Shown here piece by piece: positions 54,123-64,000 of a DNA stretch of 64,000 bases. The position numbers and the translations under genes were made by a program. Source of the stretch: Cryptomeria japonica (lineage: Eukaryota > Streptophyta > Pinopsida > Cupressales > Cupressaceae); contig NC_081408.1 in the NCBI RefSeq assembly GCF_030272615.1, positions 766,417,330 through 766,481,329 on the forward strand. Direction: 5' to 3'. The first letter of the stretch is position 1. Each line of letters begins with the position of its first letter. Under the pieces are notes generated by a model. That model was not told the DNA's origin, searched no databases, and saw nothing but the letters and a program-made list of their open reading frames with translations.

Positions 54123-54698
54123 GTGGCTATCAAAGATGGATCAGATGAAGAAAGGTATGAAGAAAAAGCCCTACTATCTCATATAAGTAAAAATGATTCT
54201 TGGATCATAGATAGTGGATGTTCACATCACATGACAGGTGATAAACACAAGTTTCTTATGTTAGAAGACTATGATGGAGGCTATGTAAGTTTTGGTAATG
54301 ATGCACCATGTCCGGTAAGAGGTAAAGGATCTATAACACTTCTTGACAATGCAAAATGTAATGATGTTTATTGGGTTGAAGGTTTGAAATACAATTTGTT
54401 GAGTGTAGCACAACTAAACAACACAGGTTATCGAATAGAATTTCAGAATGGAATTGTCAAAGTTCATTACAAGAATGGAAAGTTAGCTGCTACCGGGACA
54501 CAAACAAAAGGTGACACATTTCACCTTGACTTAACTCGGAATAAGTGTTTATATGCAAAGATAGATGATACCTGGTTATGGCATAAAAGGTCTTGTCATG
54601 TAAATTTTGATAATCTGATCAAAATAAGCAAGAAGCACTGAGTAAGAGGTCTACCGAGTCTTGAGAAACGTGAGAATGCTATGTGCTGAGGATGCCAG
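54123..54698 (+). pseudogene. Copia-5 aspartic protease and pre-integrase region
   Basis: The active site SWIIDSGCSHHMTGD keeps Asp-Ser-Gly; downstream VRGKGSITLLDN and GLKYNLLSVAQLN are typical. The pre-integrase motif WLWHKRSCHVNFDNLIKISK follows. TGA codons lie at 54639-54641 and 54687-54689, in frame; for the second, the flanking Cys-x-Gly-Cys motif suggests an Arg or Lys originally. The catalytic part is apparently intact. Confidence 0.9.
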
Positions 54699-55658
54699 AT
54701 GGGTAAGATGACAAGATCAAGCTTTACAAGTAAGTCCTACACTTCCAAGGGAATTTTAGATCTTGTGCATACTGATCTTTGTGGTCCTATGAAAATTCAG
54801 AGTTATTATGGTGATAAATACTTCATATTATTTATGGATGATTACTCAAGGATGATGTCAATAATGTTTTTAAAAGATAAATCAGAAGCTTTTCAAATGT
54901 TTAAATGGTACAAGGCAAGAGTTGAAAATGAAACAGGAAGACAACTGAAATGTCTTAGATCAGATAGAGGAGGTGAGTTCACATCTGATGAGTTTAATTT
55001 ATACTGTAATGATCATGGTATTAAAAGACAAGTATCTGCACTGAGAACTCCACAACAAAATGGAATTGTTGAGAGAAGAAACAGATCTATTGTGGATTGT
55101 GCCAGAACCCTGATGATTGAAAAGAAAGTGCCACAAACATTTTGGAGAGAAGCAATAAGCACAACAATTTACACCCTAAACCGAGTACAATTGAAGAAAG
55201 GAACTTTGAAGACACCATATGAAATCTGGTATGACAAGAAACCTAATGTAAGTTATTTTAAAATCTTCGAAAGTAGATGCTATGTTCACAAAGATGATAG
55301 AAATGGCAATTTTGATTAGAAAAGTGAAGAAGGAACATTTCTAGGATATTCTTCTAGAAGCAAAACATTTGAATGTCTGATCAAATCATCTAACAAAATA
55401 GTAGAAAGTGCAAATGTGAAAATTGATGAATTTGCATAAAGGAATGATGAAAGAGATTCCAAGGAACCAGAAGATTATGATGAATTTGTCTATGTTCAAC
55501 CAAGAAGTCTTACCGAGCAGACTGCTGAAGGAAATGAAGAGAATATCCAGTTACCGAGTGATGAAGAAGATCATACAGAGCCTACCGAGCCTGTATTAGC
55601 CAAATATGTCAAAAGACATCATGCATCAAGTCATATTATAGGAGATAAGAATGATCCA
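54699..55658 (+). pseudogene. Copia-5 integrase
   Basis: The catalytic D,D,E residues are present: LVHTDLCGPMKIQSY, CLRSDRGGEFTSDEF and QQNGIVERRNRSIVD. The C-terminal GTLKTPYEIWYDKKPNVSYF and, after TAG 55317-55319, GTFLGYSSRSKTFE follow. A TAA at 55437-55439 precedes an acidic linker with repeated LTEQ/EPTEPV words that leads to RT. Copia integrases of this type have no chromodomain. Only the two stops mark it as dead. Confidence 0.93.
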
Positions 55659-56894
55659 GTGATGACAAGGAACAAACTGAGACAGAACACATGTCTGATA
55701 TCTGAATTTGAACCGAGAATAGTGAAAGACGCATTTAACAGTGAAGATTGGATAAATTCTATGACAGAAGAGATTGATCAAATCAAGAAGAATGACACAT
55801 GGACACTAATCCCAAGACCGAAGGACAAAAATGTAATCGGTACAAAGTGGATTTTCAAAAACAAGCTGAATGAAAAAGGTGAAGTCATTAGAAATAAAGC
55901 AAGACTAGTTTGCAAAGGTTATGCTCAAGAAGAAGGAATTGATTATGGTGAAACTTTTGCACCTGTGGCAAGACTTGAAGGTGTAAGAACATTGTTGGCA
56001 TATGCTGCTTATAGGAATTTCAAGATATATCAAATAGATGTCAAATCTGCATTTCTGAATGGTATACTAGAAGAAGAAGTTTTTATTGAACAACCTGAAG
56101 GATTTGTTGAAGATAAGAATAAAGATCAGGTATGTAAATTGAACAAAGCTTTATATGATTTGAAACAAGCACCTAGAGCATGGTATGAAAGATTGCACTC
56201 TTATTTGATTAAGATTGGTTTTATAAGGACAAGTGAGAACAACAATATGTACATGAAGAATGATGAAAATGGAATACTGATCTCAGCCATATTTGTTGAT
56301 GACATTATATTTTGTGGAAATGACTCTTTATGCAAGAACTTTGGAAATGAAATGAGCAAAGAATTTGAGATGTCATTAATCGGTGAGATAAAGTATTTTA
56401 TAGGTTTACAGATACTACAAATGAAAGATGAGATCTTCATTACCCAATCCAAGTACATAAAGGAAATCTTGAAGAAATTTGGAATGGAGGATTCAAAACT
56501 AGTAAGTACTCCTATGACTACCAACTGTAAATTATCAAAGAATGATGAATCTGCATTTGTTGATGAGACACTCTACCGATCTATGATTGGAAAACTGCAA
56601 TATGTTGTTCACAACAGACCAGATATAGCACATGCAGTAGGTATAGTTGCAAGATTTTCTGCAGATCCCAAGGAAACACACATGATAGCAATCAAGAGAA
56701 TTTTCAAATATTTGAAAGGCACTAAAGATTATGGCTTAGTATATCAGAAAGGAAATGATTTTGATTTAAACGTTTATACTGATGCTGATTGGGCAGACAA
56801 CATTGATGACAGGAAAAGCACAAGTGGTGGAGCTTTCTTTTTAGGAGAAATACTAGTGAGTTGGCTTAGTAAGAAACAAGGATGTGTTTCATAG
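55659..56894 (+). pseudogene. Copia-5 reverse transcriptase and RNase H (first part)
   Basis: An open run of 411 codons: [88 protein letters not shown] (catalytic FVDD), [17 protein letters not shown], then RNase H start [20 protein letters not shown] and [10 protein letters not shown]. The TAG at 56892-56894 lies where Copia-1 has Gln in the same motif. All RT motifs are intact. Confidence 0.95.
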
Positions 56895-57245
56895 TCAACA
56901 ACAGAAGCTAAATACATTGCTACAACATTGAATTGTACCAACATTGCATGGATCAAACAACTATTGGAAGGTATAAATGAGCAAGTTACCGAGCCAGTAA
57001 CTATATTGTGTGACAATACTAGTGCCATTAACATTTCAAAGAATCCTATTATGCACTCTAAGAAAAAGCACATCTCTATCAAATATCATTATCTTAGAGA
57101 AGAAGTTCAAGAGAAGAAAGTGGTGTTGGAGTATGTTAGCACAAAGAAGAAAATTGTAGATATCTTCACCAAACCACTACCAAAGGACACTTTTGAATAT
57201 CTCAGAAGTAAGTTAGGGGTCCTACCCCTATCTTCTACTCACTGA
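56895..57245 (+). pseudogene. Copia-5 RNase H (C-terminal part)
   Basis: The frame continues STTEAKYIATTLNCTNIAW, ILCDNTSAINISKNPIMHS, HISIKYHYLREEVQEKKVV and IVDIFTKPLPKDTFEYLRSK, then ends LGVLPLSSTH at the native stop 57243-57245. Catalytic Glu and Asp positions are conserved. It is separated from the RT part only by the stop at 56892. Confidence 0.95.
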
Positions 57246-57673
57246 CCGAGTTCAGTGAAAGCATCAATTCGATGACTCTACAGAATATCTTTTAGGAGTT
57301 GATGCTGATTTACACACTTTAGGATGTTTTCTAAAGGTGTACAGGAAATATTACAGGAAACAATAATAGGGAACATGAATTGAAGACAAAATGCTCTGAC
57401 CAAGACTAAGTAGATACATATCAGCAAGGAATTCACTTCTCAGCAGGAAGAAATCATGTTTTAGTTCTTTACTTTTTGGCATTGTTGTCAAAGGGGGAGA
57501 AGAATAATTTAAGGGGGAGAAAACTGAGAAGACTACAGATTAGAAAGAACACTGAAGAAAAGAGGAGAAGTCTAATGAATGGGGGAGAGCATTTCAGCAT
57601 TTCAGAATTACAATAATCTGAATCTTTTAAGGTCAAATCAATTGGTTTTGCCATCAATGCCAAATGGGGAGAT
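57246..57673 (+). other. Copia-5 3' untranslated region with two polypurine tracts
   Basis: About 430 bases without a gene. GGCATTGTTGTCAAAGGGGG (57478-57497) resembles the true tract before the LTR, GCCAAATGGGGAGAT (57659-57673), and both are preceded by a CAATGCC or GGCATTG word. A third short run, AAGGGGGAGAAAAC, is at about 57512. Confidence 0.75.
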
Positions 57674-59190
57674 TGTTGGCATTATAACAGACAATGAGAG
57701 ATTGTTGGCATTTCAATAAGGATATTGAGATATAACTGATTAAGGATATTTACTGTCTTAATATCATTATTTTGTCATTGATGTCAAGAAATTGATTTTC
57801 TAATTCAGTATGATGTTGCCATATCTTAAGAAGTATGTGTTGATGAGTATAAAGGAGTCGGTAAAAGACACAGAAAGAATATGATGAATAAGGGGATGAA
57901 TAAGGTATTCAATGGGCAACTATTACCGAGTCAGACAATGATGAGATCATGATGTTTTAGACTATTTTGATATCTTACATATGTTGTAAATTGTAAAGGT
58001 TAATACTATACTATGTTACCGAGCAAAGAACCTAGTCGGTGAACCCTAAGGAACCTAGTCGGTAAACCCTAAGGTTATCGTTATCGGTTAATGAAGGCGG
58101 AATGTCTACCGAGTGAAGTTTAGTATTTATCGAGTTGTTACCGAGTTTTACCCGAGTAATAACAGAATGCATTAAATGATTGGATGCGTTATTTAATGAA
58201 GGAAGCTGATGAGCTGGCTATGATTAAATGATTGGTAAGCCGTGAATCAAGTTTGTTAAAGAATCTATGGTATAGGAAAATCAGCAAGAAGATATATAGC
58301 TCAGATTGAACCGCAATACCCTAGCACAAGTTCCAAGGAATATATGCAAGTTTTGAGGCAGGGTAAAATGTTTTCAGATTGAAGGATACATTGAACTTGG
58401 ACAAGATTGAAGATCTAATGGCTATGATTGATCATGGGAAATGTGATCAAGGAGATTAAGTGGTTGGCTAATTGTTTATAAATAGGAAACTTTTGATAAA
58501 CAATGTATGCGGGCAAATGTAAGCATAGGGTTGCTACATAGTGATTACCGAGCACAGAAGCTTGAAGACCTGTTTGAGAAACAGAGTATAGAAGCCCAAC
58601 AGATGGACAAGATTAGTTCTGTGTCTAGATTGTATTGAGCAAATAAGAATCTGCTTCAGCATTTTAGATGTGAAGTTGTAGATAGATTTTTATTACTATT
58701 ATTTTGTGAAGTAACAAAAAATCTCTTAACCGAGTGGACTTAATAGTCTTATTTGTAAATCCTCTAGCAAGGTGACATTCTGATTGAGTGTTTAAAACCC
58801 TTTGATAAGGTCACTTCTAACAAAGTGAAGATCCTAACAAATCTGAGGGAAATCCCTTACCTGGGTCACATCTAGCAATGTGTTTTGTAATCTTTAACAG
58901 GATTTGTTTTTAACCGAGCATACTCTAGAAGAGTATATTTCTTAGTGGGTCTGAAATCCCATAGTGGTTTTCCCCTATTTGGGTTTCCACGTTAAATCTG
59001 GTGTTATGAGGTTTATGATGTTTATATGCTTTTGAGTTTGCATGTTTAGCAATTTTGATTATTTTACTGAAGTATATGTTACCGAGGTTGAATCTAATGT
59101 TTTTATGGAAGATTAAGTTTGTATGATTCACCCCCGCTCTCATCTTGTTAGCTTGGCATTTGTACTAAACATTTAGTATCAGAACTATCA
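57674..59190 (+). repeat. 3' LTR of Copia-5
   Basis: 1517 bp, the same ends as the 5' LTR. It has two extra short duplications: a GGATGAATAAG unit near 57890 and a CCTAAGGAACCTAGTCGG unit near 58030. These account for most of the 33-bp length difference. Confidence 0.95.
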
Positions 59191-60265
59191 AAACAATCTT
59201 TTGTTTATTGGTCCCTGTTGATTAAATAACCTTTTGTGGTTATTGATGCAATCTCTGGCTATACCTTGGGTGATGAATTCCTCCAAAGGGCAGGTGATAA
59301 TGTTTTGAAATGAATTTAATCTTGTCGATCAAAATTTTGCTACTATGTTTCCCCCTCCTTGTTGCATTGGGATGCACATTGTTGTGTTGAAGTGTTTGGA
59401 GTGCAAATTTTGTGATCATTGTGCCATCGTTCAGGTTCTGTCTATCATTTGCATTTGATTTGGCATGATTTCATTTAGTTTTGAGTGTGTTACGATCAAT
59501 TTGGTGTTGTCGATTGAAGCTAGAGTTGCGCGTTATTGACTCAGATTTGGTTTAGTAGTAGTGGCTTACTAGAAGTTATTTTGATATCTATTTAATATTG
59601 TAATCTATATTGGACATCATTTATAATCTTCTCATTATATATTGTAAGGTTAAGTTGTAGTACTACTAACCATTTCTAGAGTGTTTCTTGCCCACTGCAA
59701 AAGTGGAAGAGGTTGGCTTAGCGCCTTCTTGTTTGCAATTCAAGTTTTTGTAATTTTTGTTCTCCCACCGAGTAAGTGGTTGAGTGATATTTTCCTCTTG
59801 CTGAAATATGTGGTAGAGTGATAGGTTTTATGTATTGTCCTGTCACTGAAATATGTGGTAGAGTGATAGTTTTTATGTATTATCCTCCCACTGAAATATG
59901 CGGTAGAGTGGTAGTTTTTTGTATAAGTCCTCTCACTGCATAAGCGGTAGAGTGATTGTGTTGAAATTTCTTATTGTTTCCTTGGCTGGTTTACCACCAA
60001 GTAGTTTAGTTTCTATCCTGCTGGATAAGCAGAAGGGGCTAGCTTGTCGCCCGTGCATTGTAATTTCAGTTCAGTTTAAGGTGCTAACAATCCCTGGAAC
60101 ACCGCATGCTCTAACCCTCCCAGATTGGGCTCTTGGTGAACAAAAGGTGGAAGGGTTCCCTTTCAATTGTTTTATATTATTTCTCTAACCTTAATGGGTT
60201 ATTGTGTTTTCGTTGTAATCTTATTGAAAAAAAATAAAAATAATTGTCAGGTTTATTACACTAAA

Positions 60266-61640
60266 TCCCTAAGTTATAAATAATGGTTGATGTGACTAAA
60301 TACTCAAATTGAATGAATACAATATATATCAATAATTAGAGTAAAATGAATCAATGAAAAAAACCTAACGTTCATATATGACGATATACACCCAACAATT
60401 AACATTCCATGATAATAAGTGCAATAATAAATCAAACTTCTTAAAAAAATTCTCAACCATTTTTTTAACAGGATTGGTAGCTCTTCTCAAACGACCCATC
60501 ATTTTCCAAATCCACCACTTCCCATTAATAAAACTCTTGCTTGGAAATGGTGCAGCATATTTATCACTTAACTCAAATAACTAAGGAACTCTCATGTGTT
60601 GTTTGAGCCTAGTTCATAACATTTATATTGAACAAAAGCTACAATCTTGCACAAAAAGAGACAAACCAATATTAGTTCCATATTTTTTTAATGGCGGTTT
60701 ATCTACAAATTTGAGCTATCTAATACAAAATTATGAGCCTTAACAATAAAAATCAAGAAAATAGAAACTGAAAATGGGTTTTATGTAGTTGGATTTAAAG
60801 TAAATTTTCTTTTTGGGGTCAAGAAACTCACTTTTGCTTAGTTGTATCATTCCATTCATCCCATCCTTGAGGGAAGACGATATTATCCATGTAGGTATAA
60901 GCTGATATAACTCTAAAGTAAGGTCCTCACCTTCCAGTGAATAAACAAAAATCATATTTTTTCCCCTATAGGAAGCCTAAAAAATACATAGAAATTTCAC
61001 AATTTAAGAAAGAGGTTATATATAAACTCTAAAATAGTGACACAAATTTAAGCATAATATATCTAGGGAAAAGCTTATAGTCAAAATTAGCATGCAATGC
61101 CATGTGATTTGATTCCAACCTTTTTCAAGTTATTTCTTGTGGTGCAATTCAATCTTGAGAGAGGTTATATCCTCCCTACTTGTCTCAAAATGGAAGTTTT
61201 GGAAAGAGGGTATTGACACGAGGTTATATCCACATCCTCACCGCAAACACACTTTTCCTGAAGATGGAAAAAAATGGTGTGAGACATCATGAAAATCCAG
61301 TGGGATTCCCCACCTATAATAGCCTATTGAATAATTATATTACCGACAAAACATGATCCCGAAATTCGGGGAGAAAAAGTTGGGACCGTGGTGAATCAGC
61401 ATGGTTTGGTTGACTTTTTCCATGTTTTTAGGGATGCAAGGTATTGTGATTACAAAGTTAATCCTATATTGGTGTGAAAATTCAAGGTGTTTAGATATGT
61501 GAAATTGGGCCTTGAAGATTGAAATAGGACCTTATTAGGGCTTAATGATTAATTGATTAAAGAAGATAAAATAAAAAGGGGCACATTTAGGATCAAGGGA
61601 CCAATTTTATATTCTCGCTCATGAGATTTCTAGGGTTAAT
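60266..61640. other. Low-coding A/T-rich DNA
   Basis: No gene or LTR recognised. A short minus-strand open frame at 60740-60955 (ELYQLIPTWIISSSLKDG) has no family I know and is likely chance. A GAGGTTATAT word recurs (near 61010, 61160 and 61220). Confidence 0.4.
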
Positions 61641-62080
61641 CTTAGTGATGGAGGGGGCTCGAATATTTTTTGGGTCAAGTCAGAGTAGGGGTGGGTTAAA
61701 GTAAATTAAAGGATGTGTGGCCTATGATGTGGAAGGCAAGGTGTTAATTAAAGGAGCTCAAAGGTTGCAGGATGGTACTAATAATGAGGTGGAGGTGCAA
61801 GGAACATTGCATGCGGTCGAGTTGGGTTGCAATCTTAAAATTCTAAAGGTACACATAGAAGGAGACTCTAAAATTGTGTTGATGCAATCCCGAAGGGTTC
61901 TTCCCCAAGTTGGCATATAAGTAAATTTATTTCAATCATCTACTCGAAGTTACTTTCTTTTCAAGATTTTTGAATTTCACATATTAAAAGGGCAGGGAAT
62001 GGGGTGGCAGAATTTTTGTCCAATGTGGCATGTGAGTTGGATCCTTTTGTAACTAGATGGTGGGGTAGTGCTGATGAGGA
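61641..62080 (+). pseudogene. RNase H-like (RVT_3) relic, possibly from a LINE
   Basis: The plus frame at 61717-61920 reads AYDVEGKVLIKGAQRLQDGT, NNEVEVQGTLHAVELG and LKILKVHIEGDSKIVLMQSR. This matches the plant RNase H-like fold of the RVT_3 type: 'GxxLxxxxxxxxxxTNNEAEAxAL' then 'xxVEGDSxxxV'. After a frame change, GVADFLSNVACELD-like text near 62010 resembles its usual C-terminal 'NxxADxLAN'. Such domains end many plant LINE ORF2 proteins and also occur as host fragments. Upstream RT is not visible, so origin is open. Confidence 0.6.
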
Positions 62081-62329
62081 AGTAATTTGGTTAGCCTAGT
62101 ATGAGGACTTCAGTTTTGTACCATTGGATGAGGTGTTTTAGTTCTCCCTAGCGGGTATGAGACATTAAAGAGCTTGCATTAATTCACTGCATTGGAAAGC
62201 TTGCATATTTCTGCCAACCCACTCTGAATGGGCGACAAATGGTGATGAGACAATGCATTTATGTGAAATGGTTGGTTTTGATCTTAGTATATAATTTTGT
62301 GAGTGGCTTCCATTACCATTTTCTCTCGA

Positions 62330-62920
62330 ACTTTCGACAGTTTAGTGTAGAGTTGGTCTCTGGTGAAGGTTGGTGGAAGGTGGTAATTATGTTGTAACAA
62401 GGTGCAATGGAGGAAAAATTTACATTAAGAACAAAGAAAAAATTGTGCCCGTTTCTGGGTCCTTTATCTGAAAGGCATTCGAGGAGGATGTTTTTGTTTA
62501 AGGTCAAATGATTGGTGAAGAGTGTATAGATGATTTTGGGTGATGCCTTTGATGTTATGAGTCATAGATGCAAAACCAATATGGATCTATACTCACTCAT
62601 TTTGGCATGGGGTCTGGACTTAAAGAGTTTCGTGGAACCGGTTATTAAGGTGATGGAAGCCATAGTTCTTGAGGAATACTGTTTGGGTATGGAGTCAATT
62701 TTGAAATGAGTGGTTCCTGGCACTGGTTTTGATGTGTGTGAAGGAATTAACAACTTTCATCATGTAGTTGAGGGGAATTACATCCCGTTTGTGAGATGGA
62801 AAGAAAATGGCACAAAGGCATGATACATAGAGTAGGCAAGATGCTGCAACAAGCTATTGATGAGGAAAGAGCGATACGAGGTAGATGTTTGCAGCTGAGG
62901 AAGAGAAAGGAAAGTGGTGA
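62330..62920 (+). pseudogene. Unrecognised decayed open frame
   Basis: A plus-strand frame with few stops runs about 190 codons: LCPFLGPLSERHSRRMFLFK, then LGDAFDVMSHRCKTNMDLYS, WGLDLKSFVEPVIKVMEAIV, PGTGFDVCEGINNFHHVVEG and NYIPFVRWKENGTKA. Stops between these pieces are TGA or TAG. I recognise no family. It follows the RNase H-like relic on the same strand and may belong to the same unit or be a separate captured fragment. Confidence 0.3.
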
Positions 62921-64000
62921 ACAAACCCTTGCAATATCCCCAGGTAGTTCTCTTTGAATTATTTTTAGTAAGTGGTTTTGTTTTGGCTCGCGAGGGTTTA
63001 TTCCCTGTTTTATGTTTTTGGGGTCATGTCATATGTATTTTGTGTAGTAAATTCAGCCAGGATTGATTTGGTGTAACGAGCTTTTTTGTGTTGAATTTTT
63101 TGGGTCAGTGGTTTGTACAAGTGGTTTGGTTTGGTGGTTTTAGTTGTGTAGTTTGGTTTGGCTAGTTGTTTTTTGCTAGATAGTTGCACGGTGGAAAACT
63201 GCTTTCTTTCCTTTGATGATGTAAACTTTATAATTCAATATTAAAAAAAACTCCTGTTATCAATAAAAAAGGGCCCAATTTTATAGTGTGTGGAATGATA
63301 AGAGAGGACTTTATATTTAATTAAATTCTTATTGGAATTTTAAAATGTAAAATGCAAGACACTAAGGCGGGTGCTAACCTAAGTGTGAAATTGTACAACC
63401 CTAATTAAGGGTGTACAATTTATGATTGTACATGTTTATCTTGCACTTTAGTAGTCATATGACACTATGTGCATATGCAAGCTAAAGTACAAACAAGTAA
63501 ACATTCATCGGAAAAAGGATATGTCTAGAATATGTCAAACGAAGCCCCCAATGATAAATGCAGTACAACGTTAGGAACACATCCTTCAAAACCACATTAT
63601 TAGTTAAAATCACAAAATCACCTAAATGCTTACTAAGAGTGATTAAATTTAAGGGTAACTATATACCCCCTATTTTGGCTTGCTAATTAGTGAGTTGAAA
63701 CAGGGTATCATGTTTACCACATCGAATTGTGAAGGAAAATTGATGACAAATGCTCACAACAAGGTTTGATACAAGATCAAAACTAATGGAGAATAATTTG
63801 GTAAGAAAGAGATCTAAATCTTGATTCTAACACAATCAAGTACATGCAAGAATCGGAGTTCTCTGACACAAGATGCAAAAGAGTAAGTGCAAAATACAGA
63901 ATTAGGGTTTGGAAAAAGAATTACCTATTAATAAATGACAAGGGATCTTTTTGATAGATGAAAGGAGGAATATATCATTACCCAAATACATCCACCTTCG
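62921..64000. other. No gene seen
   Basis: About 1.1 kb with G/T-rich (63000-63180, TTTGGTTTGG words) and A/T-rich parts. TTTTTAGTAAGTGG at about 62967 matches half of the palindrome found in the Gypsy-3 LTR. No coding, LTR border or RNA gene is supported. Confidence 0.4.

Larger units (their letters stand above)
51509..59190 (+). mobile_element. Copia-5: youngest full-length copia element
   Basis: A 7682-bp insertion in the Gypsy-3 3' LTR with a perfect 5-bp duplication AAACA (51504-51508 and 59191-59195). LTRs are 51509-52992 and 57674-59190; PBS 52995-53011; gag-pol 53061-57245; polypurine tract at 57660-57673. The single gag-pol frame has six stop codons and no frameshift. Large LTRs, the UBN2-like Gag and the related Copia-1 place it in one plant copia lineage. 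The stops make it non-autonomous now. Confidence 0.96.
42545..60260 (+). mobile_element. Gypsy-3: chromovirus with two nested insertions
   Basis: The 5' LTR is 42545-44714 and the 3' LTR 50428-60260, the latter split by Copia-5. Flanks CAAAA (42540-42544) and CTAAA (60261-60265) are a 5-bp duplication with one mismatch. Gag, protease, RT, RNase H, integrase and a chromodomain follow in the usual chromovirus order on the plus strand. There are numerous frameshifts and stops, and solo LTR S5 in the integrase. Without Copia-5 and S5 the element would be near 9.2 kb. It is older than both insertions. Confidence 0.93.
50428..60260 (+). repeat. 3' LTR of Gypsy-3, split by Copia-5
   Basis: The pieces 50428-51508 and 59196-60260 align to the 5' LTR; together about 2.15 kb. 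The junction word AAACA is the Copia-5 target duplication. The end GTTTATTACA (60260) sets the CA terminus. Confidence 0.93.

Noticed and set aside
60740-60955. 71-codon minus-strand open frame
   Set aside because: No family recognised and ends quickly in both directions; could be an exon scrap, but nothing supports it.

Overview
This window is plant nuclear DNA made almost entirely of nested, decayed LTR retrotransposons. I found no intact host gene, no rRNA or tRNA gene and no CRISPR array. The evidence is eight Ty3/gypsy or Ty1/copia bodies, at least five solo LTRs with 5-bp target-site duplications (TSDs), plant-type domains (UBN2-like copia Gag, chromodomain integrase, plant mobile domain), AT-rich spacers and pervasive nonsense mutation. 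A large, slowly purged genome such as a conifer or other gymnosperm fits, but that placement is inference.

Layout. (1) 1-9169: Gypsy-1, minus strand, entering from the left edge with RT, G-patch-like region, protease, Gag, a long leader, a PBS and a partial 5' LTR; solo LTR S1 (7981-8756) sits in that LTR. (2) 9170-~14975: Copia-1, minus strand, 3' LTR plus RNase H/RT/integrase, with solo LTR S2 (13070-14481) in the integrase; its 5' part is gone. (3) ~14976-17212: 3' end of a plus-strand copia (Copia-2) split by solo LTR S3 (15614-17100). (4) 17213-22333: Copia-3, minus strand, both LTRs present, Gag and protease followed in frame by an acidic unknown region in place of integrase, RT and RNase H. 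(5) 23281-26816: a 3.5-kb solo LTR (S4) with a cluster of short hairpins. (6) ~27260-29560: Copia-4 relic, minus strand. (7) 29833-41239: Gypsy-2, plus strand, internally deleted, with an antisense plant-mobile-domain relic and, unusually, a right LTR in inverted orientation, all inside one CTAAG duplication. (8) 42545-60260: Gypsy-3, a plus-strand chromovirus, with solo LTR S5 (48912-49697) in its integrase and Copia-5 (51509-59190) in its 3' LTR. (9) 60266-64000: low-coding DNA with an RNase H-like relic and an unrecognised decayed frame.

Copia-5 is probably the youngest element: one continuous gag-pol frame broken only by six stop codons, near-identical LTRs and a perfect TSD. Across the elements almost every premature stop (TGA, TAG, TAA) is one C-to-T or G-to-A transition from a codon expected by family or sister copy, as long-term cytosine methylation and deamination would produce.

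The most unusual observations are the inverted terminal LTR of Gypsy-2; a UGA codon at the same Gag/protease boundary in the otherwise diverged Gypsy-1 and Gypsy-2; arrays of A/T hairpins in two related LTR families; duplicated LTR starts in three copia families; and the Gag-PR-acidic architecture of Copia-3. LTR borders were set by TG...CA ends, TSDs and comparison of copies by eye; no identity percentages were computed.
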